From assembly GCA_050486105.1 (NCBI GenBank), contig JBJHCR010000026.1, positions 1-34,357 on the forward strand: a stretch of 34,357 nucleotides of DNA. Reading direction: 5' to 3'. The DNA is from JAEXNA01 sp050486105. GTDB lineage: Bacteria > Vulcanimicrobiota > Xenobia > Xenobiales > JADMJV01. Positions 14,254 to 21,860 of the stretch are shown here, in pieces. The position numbers were made by a program, and so were the translations under genes. Position 1 is the first letter of the stretch, and the number at the start of each line of letters is the position of its first letter. The notes under the pieces are model-generated. The model did not search any database. It was not told the DNA's origin and saw nothing but the letters and a program-made list of their open reading frames with translations.

Positions 14254-16815
14254 TTAGCACTCGGAATGACCGCAGTTGTAGCAGCTCTGGCAACCCTCCA
14301 TCAGGACCAGGCTGGTGTTTCCGCAGCCGGGGCAGATGTCGGCCTGAACCTGGGCTGCTCCGGGCTGTTTGGCTGAGGAGGGAGCTTCTGCCGGGTAAGA
14401 CTGCTCGCCCTGTTCGCTGTCGTCCAACAGATACTGCTCCTCCAAAGCTTGAGCCAAGGCATCGGGCAGCGAGCGCACCCGATTTCGCCCGAAACCCATG
14501 GAGCGAGGTCCGCCGATCCCGGAGAGCTGGTTGACGATCTCTTGGATCCGCTCCCTGGGGGTAAGAGGCGAAGACACTCGGAGAACCAGGCTGGCTAGAC
14601 GCCCGAGGGCCTCGGCCATAGCCTTGATGTCACTGCCGCCTTTGCCAATGTCCACAAACACTTCGAACGGCCGACCGTCATCGTCGTCATTCATAGTGAC
14701 GTGAGCGGTTCCCCCGGGAGTTTCTTTGGAGACGGTGGCACCATAGCGCTTATAGGGCCTGGGGCGAACTTTGGGTTCAGCTGTGGCCTGCGGTTTGGGT
14801 TCATTCACCTTGGACTCCGCCGGCTCTTCCTCTTCCTTGAGGCTTAAGACTTGCTCGTCTCGGGACTTATCTCGGTAGATGGTCCCGCCTTTGCAACCAA
14901 GCTTGTACATCAATTCATAGAGCTCCTTGGTCTGCTCCACAGTGTAGTCGCTGGGGCAGTTGCAGGTCTTGGAGATGGCTGAATCCACCCATCGTTGAGT
15001 GGCCGCCTGCACTCTGACGTGCTCCTGAGGAGTCAACTCCATGGCAGCCACGAAATAGTCCGGACGAGGCTGCCCGGGGTTAGCCTTCTCCCACTCTTCA
15101 AGGATCTGCACTTTCTCTTCGTGCATCCCTAGACGGCTCTTCCGGAAGTAGCTCCAAAAGTAGAACGGTTCGATCCCCGTGGAAGTCCCAACCATAGTCC
15201 CCACGGTCCCAGTGGGAGCCTGAGTCAATAGGGTGACGTTGCGGATCCCTTTGGAGCGAACGGCTTCGCGAACGTCGGCCGGCATGGTCTTCATGAACCC
15301 ACTCTGCAAGAACTTCTCAGCATCGAACTTGGCAAAACTGCCCTTTTCCTCGGCGATGCTCGAGGAAGCCAGATAGGCTTCCCGGGCGATGAAGGCGTAC
15401 AATTTGTCGATGAAGGCCTCCGACTCCGAAGAGCCGTAGCGAAGCTTCAAGCGGATCAACATTTCTGCCAAACCAATGGTCCCCAGACCAACTCTGCGCT
15501 CCTGTTGTTGCTGATCTGCGTTCTGAGGGAAAAAGTACGGCGTGGCGTCGATCACGTTGTCGAGAAATCGAACGGCCGTCCTCACCGAGTGGCCCAGGCT
15601 GTCCCAATCGACCTTGCCTTGTAGGGCAAATCTGCTTAGGTTGATGTGCCCCAGATTGCACACCGCCCAAGCCGGGAGAGGCTGTTCGCCGCAGGGATTG
15701 GTGCAGATGAGATCTCCCTGATCGTAGTACCAGGAATTGCTCATGCCGTTGCTGCGGTCCACAAACCAAAGCCCGGGCTCAGCCGAAGCCCAAGCGCTCT
15801 CGATAATGGTCTGCCAGATCTCTCGGGCCTTGACCACCTTGTGCACCACCACCTGACCGCCTCTCTCGCGCCAGGTCTTCATGTTCCCGGTCCAGCCGTC
15901 AGCATATTTCGGGTCGCTGGTGTCCGGGAAGCAAAGTTCCCAGTCTCCATCGGCCTCTACCGCCTGCATGAAATCATCGGTGACGCCGACAGAAATGTTG
16001 GCGTTGGTGATCCGACCCATCTGTTTCTTCGAGGAGATGAACTCCAGAACGTCGGGATGCCAGACATTGAGGATCAGCATGAGCGCACCACGCCGAGACC
16101 CACCCTGCTCGATCAACCCAGTGACAAAGGAGTACAGGCCTCCCCAAGACACCGAGCCCGAAGATCGGCCATTCACACCCTTGACGTAGGCATAGCGGGG
16201 GCGAAGGGTCGAAAGGTTGATCCCAACCCCCCCTCCTCGACTCATGATCTCAGCCATCTGCGACAGGGTTTCAAAAATGCCGTCTCGGCTGTCTACCGGA
16301 CTGGGAATCACGTAACAATTGTAAAAGGTGAGGTTCTGTTCGGTTCCACAGGCGGTCAAGATGCGACCTCCCGGGGTAAATTTCCAGCCCTGCAAAAGCT
16401 GTCGAAATTCTTCTTCCCAATAGCTCTTGGCCTCGGCCGACCCTTCCACTGCGGCGGCCCCGTGCGCCACCCGCTCCATCAACCGTTCCACTTTGGTTTC
16501 CAGGGGCTTATCGACGTGCTCCAGACTTCGCTCGACCAGACTGCCATCACGTAGTCTCACGGTAGCGATATCTCCGTCTCCCGTAGGGTTGGACAACAAC
16601 TCTTCTACCCGACCGATCTCTCGTTGTCCGGTCTTCTGGTCCACCACCACGACCACCAGGTCTCCTTGGCTCAGGGATTGCTTTGATCCGTCCTTAAGAG
16701 CATAACGGTCTAGAAATATCTTTTCGCCTAAAGGAGAAAGTTGATTCTCCAAATCGTCGTGGCAATGGAACTCGAGCGTTGTGGCCGAATTCTGCGGCAA
16801 GGTAGCTTTACTCAT
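14254..16815 (-). CDS. nrdJ: Adenosylcobalamin-dependent (class II) ribonucleotide reductase
   Basis: This 853-residue class II enzyme reduces ribonucleotides to deoxyribonucleotides using a B12-derived thiyl radical, with or without oxygen. The first redox cysteine lies in NLTFYNCYVIPSP. RGGGVGINLS and GGSRRGALMLILNVWHPDVL line the active site. NPCGEQPLPAWAVCNLGHIN (about residue 370) holds the radical-relay and second redox cysteines. QAPTGTVGTMVGTSTGIEP is the phosphate-binding segment. The C-terminus has a zinc-ribbon-like tail (CPGCGNTSLVLMEGC, then CYNCGHSEC) that includes the cysteines that reload the active site. No ATP-cone is obvious at the N-terminus. The ATG at 16815 has AGGA 6 bases upstream. 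The gene has a leader of up to about 190 bases with possible structure. Confidence 0.96.
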   Translation of the reverse strand: MSKATLPQNSATTLEFHCHDDLENQLSPLGEKIFLDRYALKDGSKQSLSQGDLVVVVVDQKTGQREIGRVEELLSNPTGDGDIATVRLRDGSLVERSLEHVDKPLETKVERLMERVAHGAAAVEGSAEAKSYWEEEFRQLLQGWKFTPGGRILTACGTEQNLTFYNCYVIPSPVDSRDGIFETLSQMAEIMSRGGGVGINLSTLRPRYAYVKGVNGRSSGSVSWGGLYSFVTGLIEQGGSRRGALMLILNVWHPDVLEFISSKKQMGRITNANISVGVTDDFMQAVEADGDWELCFPDTSDPKYADGWTGNMKTWRERGGQVVVHKVVKAREIWQTIIESAWASAEPGLWFVDRSNGMSNSWYYDQGDLICTNPCGEQPLPAWAVCNLGHINLSRFALQGKVDWDSLGHSVRTAVRFLDNVIDATPYFFPQNADQQQQERRVGLGTIGLAEMLIRLKLRYGSSESEAFIDKLYAFIAREAYLASSSIAEEKGSFAKFDAEKFLQSGFMKTMPADVREAVRSKGIRNVTLLTQAPTGTVGTMVGTSTGIEPFYFWSYFRKSRLGMHEEKVQILEEWEKANPGQPRPDYFVAAMELTPQEHVRVQAATQRWVDSAISKTCNCPSDYTVEQTKELYELMYKLGCKGGTIYRDKSRDEQVLSLKEEEEPAESKVNEPKPQATAEPKVRPRPYKRYGATVSKETPGGTAHVTMNDDDDGRPFEVFVDIGKGGSDIKAMAEALGRLASLVLRVSSPLTPRERIQEIVNQLSGIGGPRSMGFGRNRVRSLPDALAQALEEQYLLDDSEQGEQSYPAEAPSSAKQPGAAQVQADICPGCGNTSLVLMEGCQSCYNCGHSEC

Positions 16816-16876
16816 CTCTTCCTAACTCCAAACTGTACTCTATGTCTCTATAGACCAAATGTTTCACATCAAGGCT

Positions 16877-16915
16877 GCCCTCGGTTGACTCCAACCTTCG
16901 GGCACCGGGCCGAAG
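16877..16915 (-). promoter_or_regulatory. Possible structured leader of nrdJ with mutually exclusive hairpins
   Basis: On the minus strand one fold pairs GCCC/GGGC (16877-16880 with 16900-16903) and GGTTG/CAACC (16883-16887 with 16892-16896) around a GAGT loop. A competing fold pairs CTTCGG with CCGAAG (16910-16915 with 16896-16901). The two share bases and cannot coexist. I could not find the conserved cobalamin-riboswitch B12 box in 16816-17020, nor a NrdR box. The rest of the nrdJ upstream region to 17114 is non-coding by eye. Confidence 0.35.
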
Positions 16916-17005
16916 TTGTCGGACCGAACCGATCGAGCGCCTCACTTTTATGGACCATGACCAGATCGAAAGTCAACAGAACAAACCGCAATATCTAGCA
17001 GTTTT

Positions 17006-17020
17006 TCATTAATGATTATA
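17006..17020 (-). promoter_or_regulatory. -10 element with adjoining palindrome upstream of nrdJ
   Basis: The minus strand has TATAAT (17015-17020) with no good -35. The perfect palindrome TCATTAATGA (17006-17015) overlaps its last base and would cover the transcription start, which is a typical repressor position. A transcript from here would have a leader of about 190 bases before nrdJ. Confidence 0.4.
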
Positions 17021-17114
17021 CTACATTTGGTAGAGGATCGGAGGAGGTGACGGACCGCAAGCCTGCTTTTTGGTGAGCGAAGCTAGCAAAAACAACGCTT
17101 TGTGGCTACGTTAC

Positions 17115-17831
17115 TCAGGCGTCCAAGGACGGAACTGCAGCGGTGAGACCGACGTATAGGCTGTACGAAGCTACCACCACCACGCTGTAGGCGACAGAGA
17201 AAGCCAGCGTCAGAGGAATGAGAGCCTCACTCTGGGCCAGAGGATGAGAAAACAGAGTTGCCACTTGCCCCTTGGTGGTCAGCAAGGCCACACTGAGCAA
17301 GAAGCCGGAAATGAGGCCCCAGACCACCAACCAGTACCCCAATATGACTCTCCGATAATCTCTCGTGCGCTCCCAGCTTCGGTGAACCGCTCGAGTCATG
17401 CTGGTCTGCTCCACCACCAGAATAGGCAGCGCAATACTGCTCCCAAGCAAGAAACCAAGTCCAGGCAGGACCAGCAACAGGCTGGCGAAGAGGGTGAAAA
17501 AGTTGATCGCTAGAGCCAGAGCTATAGCCGGAAGACCAAAGCTGAGGAGGGTCCTCCACAGGGTTCGATCACTCTGAGCCCGATTCTCCCTGCGTGCCAG
17601 TCCGATGACTATGGCCACCGCAGCTACCGGAGTCAGGAAGCGGCACAACAAAGAACTGGCGAAGAGAAATTCGCCCCAATTGTGGACGCCGGTCTCAGTT
17701 GGAGTGAGCAAGGTCAGGCCCGCCAACGGAATGAAGGCGGCTAAGCAGACCAAGGCGCAGACCGCCCCATAACGAGCCAATCGGCTCAATAGAGCTCGGC
17801 ATGCTTGGGATAATGAAAGAACTTGCTCCAC
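17115..17831 (-). CDS. Integral membrane protein (YciC/GPDPase-membrane-domain-like)
   Basis: The 238-residue protein is strongly hydrophobic, with about six predicted membrane segments. The middle motif LPILVVEQTSMTRAVHRSW followed by a basic stretch and YWLVVWGL resembles the Glu-containing signature of the YciC/UPF0259 and GPDPase-membrane-domain families. In these a hydrophobic helix ends in a V-x-E motif before an amphipathic A-x-x-x-S helix. Their function is not well defined. The GTG start at 17831 lacks a ribosome binding site, so the N-terminus is uncertain. It is divergent from the secreted protein gene at 17928. The 95 bp after it hold no convincing terminator. Confidence 0.65.
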   Translation of the reverse strand: MEQVLSLSQACRALLSRLARYGAVCALVCLAAFIPLAGLTLLTPTETGVHNWGEFLFASSLLCRFLTPVAAVAIVIGLARRENRAQSDRTLWRTLLSFGLPAIALALAINFFTLFASLLLVLPGLGFLLGSSIALPILVVEQTSMTRAVHRSWERTRDYRRVILGYWLVVWGLISGFLLSVALLTTKGQVATLFSHPLAQSEALIPLTLAFSVAYSVVVVASYSLYVGLTAAVPSLDA

Positions 17832-17927
17832 TTAGTTTAGAGTTCACCAAAACTCGGTTCATATCCCCCCAGACACAGGACCAAAACTAAGAAACCCGAA
17901 GCAACTCCTTATGGCGGTATTAAGCGT

Positions 17928-18470
17928 ATGAGAGCAATGAGAGGTGTCCCCTATCCTCGGTCCTTCCCGAGTCTCTGGGCGCTGGCACCGATCTTTGCCT
18001 TGCTCACTCTTTGGAGTTGGGCTGAGCCCCAGAGGGTGACCGCAACCGATAAGAGCTTGTCCCTAGTTGTCCCTGCAGACTTCAAACCGGTGGCTTCTCC
18101 ACCCGACGACACCTTGATAGCCTACGAAGTGCCGAACGGAGAAGTGTCTCTGTTCGTAACCACGGGAGAAAAGGTCGATTTCGGAGCCGATGACTTCGCC
18201 GAGCATATGCAGATTCGACTCGAAGCGGGAGGAGCCGAAATCATCGGTACGGCCCAAGCGACTCTCGGGGGAAAACCCGCAGTGAGTTTTCTTGTGGGTA
18301 AGGTCAAGCCAGGCAAAGAGTCTCTTTTTGTCTTCAATCTGCGCGATGATGAGGTCTGCCTCTTCATTCTCAACTATCCAGCCGGTTCTCGAAGTGGAGC
18401 GGCCACCCTATGGCAAGCCATCGCCCCCACCATTACCTTCCACGCCAAACCAGCCAAGAAGGAAGGGTAA
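17928..18470 (+). CDS. Secreted DcrB/PsbP-like protein
   Basis: The 180-residue protein has an N-terminal signal sequence (hydrophobic stretch LWALAPIFALLTLWSWA, residues about 16-33). A compact alternating beta/alpha domain follows, starting SLSLVVPADFKPVASP and ending ATLWQAIAPTITFHAK. The pattern, with an opening beta-strand, a helix of the DFAEHMQIRLEAGGAE type, central strands around GGKPAVSFLVGK and a final helix-strand, resembles the PsbP/DcrB-like fold of periplasmic proteins. The match is to fold pattern only. The start at 17928 has no clear ribosome binding site, and the ATG at 17937 is an alternative. It lies 16 bp before the BrxA-like gene on the same strand. Confidence 0.6.
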   Translation: MRAMRGVPYPRSFPSLWALAPIFALLTLWSWAEPQRVTATDKSLSLVVPADFKPVASPPDDTLIAYEVPNGEVSLFVTTGEKVDFGADDFAEHMQIRLEAGGAEIIGTAQATLGGKPAVSFLVGKVKPGKESLFVFNLRDDEVCLFILNYPAGSRSGAATLWQAIAPTITFHAKPAKKEG

Positions 18471-18486
18471 GCAGGCAACTCCCCGG

Positions 18487-19110
18487 GTGCTGGAAGTCCA
18501 TCGGCCTCATACCGGATTGTTGCGCTTAGGCTTGGCCGTTGAGGCCAGCAAGGTCTTCTGGCGAAGGTTTCTCGATGTGCCTCAAGAGTTCGCCCTCTCT
18601 ACGGCCATAGAGGAAAACTGGTTTCCGAACAGTTCCGAGAGCAGGGCTCGGCTGCTGCTAACCCAACTGCGTCAGCGTTTTCCCCGAACTTGCCTTGAGA
18701 AAATTCGCTCCTGGGACCCTCAAGACCACGCTTGCTGCCAAGTCGTTTGCCACTGGCATCTGCAACTCAGCGACCCTTTGTACCGAGATTTCACCTCCCT
18801 CTTCCTCTTGCAGCAATGGTCAACTCCAAACACTACGGTGAAGCAGGAGGCTGTGCTGGCTTGGGTGGACGACTTGGCCATGGTAGCAGACTGGGCAACC
18901 AACACCCGGAGAAGGTTAGCTTCGGGACTCCTGAGTGCGGCCACTGAAGCAGGCTTGTGCTCGAAAACCGAGGCCTCGGAGCGAGCCTTACAGCTCCCTT
19001 CCTTGAGTCGAGAAAGCTTGAACTACCTCAGACAGTTGGCCCAAGAACACGCCTTCGATCCCGGTCCGTATCTGCTCTCCGTGGGCCAAAGCACCGAGGA
19101 GCGACTCTAA
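18487..19110 (+). CDS. BrxA-like (DUF1819) protein, orphan
   Basis: The 207-residue helical protein resembles the BrxA/DUF1819 family, small helical proteins normally encoded first in BREX phage-defence loci. The similar features are the N-terminal TGLLRLGLAVEASKVFW helix, then IEENWFPNSSESRARLLLTQ (the family's S-x-S-x-x-R segment). Next come a helix with HLQLSDPLYRDF and a C-terminal WATNTRRRLASGLLSAATEA. The assignment is by pattern memory, not a search. None of brxB, brxC, pglX, pglZ or brxL lies in this window, so it is an orphan. I took the GTG at 18487, just after the preceding gene, because the family N-terminus aligns there. No strong ribosome binding site is present. Its stop overlaps the stop of the convergent metallopeptidase gene. 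Confidence 0.6.
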   Translation: MLEVHRPHTGLLRLGLAVEASKVFWRRFLDVPQEFALSTAIEENWFPNSSESRARLLLTQLRQRFPRTCLEKIRSWDPQDHACCQVVCHWHLQLSDPLYRDFTSLFLLQQWSTPNTTVKQEAVLAWVDDLAMVADWATNTRRRLASGLLSAATEAGLCSKTEASERALQLPSLSRESLNYLRQLAQEHAFDPGPYLLSVGQSTEERL

Positions 19111-21185
19111 GAGCCGGAAAGAAGTCCTGGGAGAGACTCGGAATCGGTGTCCTTGGGAGGAGACAAGAGGGTGGTGGTGTCGAGATACTCTCGCGCCCGC
19201 TCGCTGGTTCCGAACACCCGACCCGAGCCGACGGCGGAACCGAGTTTTGCGCCTCCGTAGGCCCCAGTCATCAGTCCGACCCATCCGCCTACGCTGCCCA
19301 AGGCCGCCGAGGTTTGAGGCCCACCCAGAGCCATTCCCACCGCCTGACCAAGAGCACGGCCGGCCACCATTCCACCACCGCTTCCAGCAGCACCGCCCAA
19401 CACCGAGCCCCCTACCGTGGTCATCAAGAATCTGGCATCCTTCTTGGTTAAAGCTAAGGGATGCTGGCTTCGACGATCTTCAGCCAGAGTTCTCAGGGTT
19501 CCATAACCTGCCAGACCGACCACCCCTCCAGTGACCTGTCCAAAGAAGGCTCCAGCGATGGCGCCGTGAGGCCCGGCCACAGCGCCTCCGATGGCTGCTC
19601 CGGCCAAGGCTCCTCCTACCAGTCCACCAACCGTAGCCACGGTGCCCTTGAGAATGGTTCTTTTGTTCGGCTGTGAAGCTCGCCAACCCTCAGCATTGAA
19701 GCCGTGAGAATCATCGAAGCGCAAGCCGTTGGCCTTCAATTCCTTGACCACCGCTGCGGTGGTCATGCCGAAGGGTCCGGCTGAAGCAGCCAGCACGTGA
19801 TCAGCCACGCGATTAGCCCATTCCTGGCTCTCCTCATCCTTCCCGGCGATGGTCTTGAGAGCCGCCCCGGTGAGACTGCTGGCCAAAGCCATAGGAGATC
19901 CCCCAGGCAGACTCAAGAAGAGCCCTGAAGCCAAGTTCATTTTCCCCGCCAGTTGCTGCTGCTGGTCTCCCGTTCTAAGTCCTTCGATCAGCCCGCTGGC
20001 ACCGCGATACATCTGCACTGGACCGATGAGAGAAGTTCCGACTTCAAAGGCCGTTCGGAGATGAGGCACGCGACCCATGGCTTCTCCCAAGGCTTTTCCT
20101 GCTTCCCGAACCTTGGGACGATCCATGGCCTGATGCAGAGCATCTTGACGGGCCACCATCTCTATGGCTTCCGCCTTCTCGGGGAAGCGAGCTCGAAAAT
20201 CGCTAGGATTAGTAAAGTAGGCCTCATAGGACTCAGCAAAGTCTTCGTAGCGGTTGGTGCTGGCATAATTGCTGACAAAGGGTTCTTTTCCGAAACCCGT
20301 TCTCCAGTTGTAGGAACCGAGGAGCCCGAAGCCACCACCAAAGTCCACTGCGTGGGCTTGCTCGTGGAAAACCAGGCGCTGAGCCCGAGATGGACCCTCC
20401 ATCATGATGGTGTGCTCGCAAGGGAGACCTGAGGTACAACAGACGTTCACCGGGAAAAGCCCAGGCTGATTGAGATCCATCCGACCAGAATCCAATAAGA
20501 TTCGCACGTGAGAGGACCCTGGCTGGGCCATTCCAGAAATTCCGGTATCGGTGAGGTTCGGAATGACATCAATGGTCGCGGCAGAGGTCACATGCTGGAG
20601 GGGGAGTTGGTCTAGACCGGCGTAAATTTCCTTGAGTTGCTCGGGGGTCGCCCCGCTCACCGTCGGATAAATAAAGTTGGGAAGTGCCTTGAGGCCCGCG
20701 GCGACGTCGAGAGAGGCGTCGGCAGCCTTCTTAAAGAATCCCCCATTGTTCTTCAGGCTGGCTTCCTTTTCTTTGCTGTCTCGATTGTGCAGCCAACTGA
20801 CTCCGATGACGGCGCCGATGGCACCGGCCACTACCGTACCACCGATAGCCAAGCCTCCGATGAGAGGAGCATTATTCTCGGCGACTCTAATGGCTAATGG
20901 GGTGAGGGCTAAGGAGCCTGCTGCACTTCCCACGTTGTGGAAAGCACTGGCGGTGGATATGTAGCGCAGCTGTTCTAAAGATTCCTGGGTGACACCTCGA
21001 AGGAAATGGGCTATCCGTTGCCCCGAATCTCCAGACAGGGGACCCACCGAAAACTGTTCGAGTTCCTCCGATGCGGGGCCCGCCTCCTCGGCCTGAACCT
21101 CAGCAGTTTGCTCCAAATCAACACCACTCGCCTGAGGGCGAGCCGCGCGGGCGAGCGGAGTCTGGGGTCCATTCTGGATGAGCAT
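19107..21185 (-). CDS. Anthrax-lethal-factor-type zinc metallopeptidase with glycine-zipper segments
   Basis: The 692-residue protein has a central metallopeptidase domain with HEQAH (His274-Glu275-His278). About 40 residues later comes NYASTNRYEDFAESYEAYF, in which Tyr307, Glu314 and Glu318 line up with Tyr728, Glu735 and Glu739 of lethal factor. These are the catalytic tyrosine, the third zinc ligand and a nearby acid. Hydrophobic glycine-zipper segments flank it, one near residues 95-115 (LIGGLAIGGTVVAGAIGAVI) and a long set at about 530-680. They could insert into or pack within a membrane. No Sec signal peptide is seen. The ATG at 21185 is preceded by GAGAG at short spacing. It follows the GNAT gene by 45 bp on the same strand. 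Substrate and location are unknown, and a toxin-like or processing role is possible. Confidence 0.75.
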   Translation of the reverse strand: MLIQNGPQTPLARAARPQASGVDLEQTAEVQAEEAGPASEELEQFSVGPLSGDSGQRIAHFLRGVTQESLEQLRYISTASAFHNVGSAAGSLALTPLAIRVAENNAPLIGGLAIGGTVVAGAIGAVIGVSWLHNRDSKEKEASLKNNGGFFKKAADASLDVAAGLKALPNFIYPTVSGATPEQLKEIYAGLDQLPLQHVTSAATIDVIPNLTDTGISGMAQPGSSHVRILLDSGRMDLNQPGLFPVNVCCTSGLPCEHTIMMEGPSRAQRLVFHEQAHAVDFGGGFGLLGSYNWRTGFGKEPFVSNYASTNRYEDFAESYEAYFTNPSDFRARFPEKAEAIEMVARQDALHQAMDRPKVREAGKALGEAMGRVPHLRTAFEVGTSLIGPVQMYRGASGLIEGLRTGDQQQQLAGKMNLASGLFLSLPGGSPMALASSLTGAALKTIAGKDEESQEWANRVADHVLAASAGPFGMTTAAVVKELKANGLRFDDSHGFNAEGWRASQPNKRTILKGTVATVGGLVGGALAGAAIGGAVAGPHGAIAGAFFGQVTGGVVGLAGYGTLRTLAEDRRSQHPLALTKKDARFLMTTVGGSVLGGAAGSGGGMVAGRALGQAVGMALGGPQTSAALGSVGGWVGLMTGAYGGAKLGSAVGSGRVFGTSERAREYLDTTTLLSPPKDTDSESLPGLLSGS

Positions 21186-21230
21186 GCTCTCATAATAGAC
21201 TCGGAACCCTGAAAAATCGCGAAAAAATAG

Positions 21231-21860
21231 TTAACAGTCTGTCAAAGGACGGCCCAGCCGCCAACGACGGACCTGAGCCCAACGTCCGGGAATTCCGATT
21301 CCTTGTTCCAGACGCTGTCGGGATCGGCGGCTGTCTTCATAGGCTTTCTCTTGGGTGGCCCGCCCAGGCATAGGAATTGGCCCTTCCTCAGAACAGTGCA
21401 TGACGATTCTCAGTCGCTCCAGCTCAAAGCCCAGGCGGAGAGCTTGGAGGTAGGTCCGCTCATTGTGGGCACTCACCTCTCCAACCATGTAGGGCAAGCC
21501 TTCCTGAGCCGTTCTGCGGCAAGCTGCCAAGACCAATTCCCGGACGGCCCCAGTTCCCCAGTACCGTGGAGAAACCGCTAGGTCGTAGATCATCGACTGC
21601 AGTTCGCCGGTGGACGGTTCCTCTTCCCGCAACTGCAAAATCAGGTATCCCAGAGGACGTTGGTCTGCTTCGTGATAAGCCACCAGAAAGATCAAATCCG
21701 ACCCTGGCTCAAGATTTCTCACACCTTGTCTGGCCCTCGCCTGGACTGCAGAGTTCTTGATGTCGCGACCATAGGGGATACCGTAAACAGCTGATTCCTC
21801 CGCCAGTCTTCGGACAAAGCGAAGATCGCCGTCGTTCGCATCGCGCACCCCGATCTTCAA
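21231..21860 (-). CDS. GNAT family N-acetyltransferase
   Basis: This 209-residue GNAT protein would transfer an acetyl group from acetyl-CoA to an amine. The acetyl-CoA binding signature is visible as SPRYWGTGAV (R-x-x-G-x-G), followed by the helix RELVLAACRRTAQEG and the later strand YMVGEVSAHNERTYLQALRL. The substrate is not predictable. It starts with TTG at 21860, overlapping the TGA of the upstream UPF0489 gene as TTGA, so the two are translationally coupled. A GTG at 21848 is an alternative. The neighbourhood suggests polyamine or protein amine acetylation, as inference only. Confidence 0.85.
   Translation of the reverse strand: MKIGVRDANDGDLRFVRRLAEESAVYGIPYGRDIKNSAVQARARQGVRNLEPGSDLIFLVAYHEADQRPLGYLILQLREEEPSTGELQSMIYDLAVSPRYWGTGAVRELVLAACRRTAQEGLPYMVGEVSAHNERTYLQALRLGFELERLRIVMHCSEEGPIPMPGRATQEKAYEDSRRSRQRLEQGIGIPGRWAQVRRWRLGRPLTDC

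Noticed and set aside
15646..16554. Open frame of 302 codons on plus, opposite nrdJ
   Set aside because: It lies wholly antisense to the strongly conserved nrdJ, has no recognisable domain and reads as low-complexity shadow sequence.
16816..17020. Cobalamin riboswitch or NrdR box before nrdJ
   Set aside because: Neither the B12 box nor a NrdR-type palindrome was found on the minus strand. Only generic hairpins are visible.
18292..18486. Upstream extension of the BrxA-like gene
   Set aside because: It overlaps the conserved end of the preceding secreted protein gene in another frame and adds low-complexity residues with no family match.
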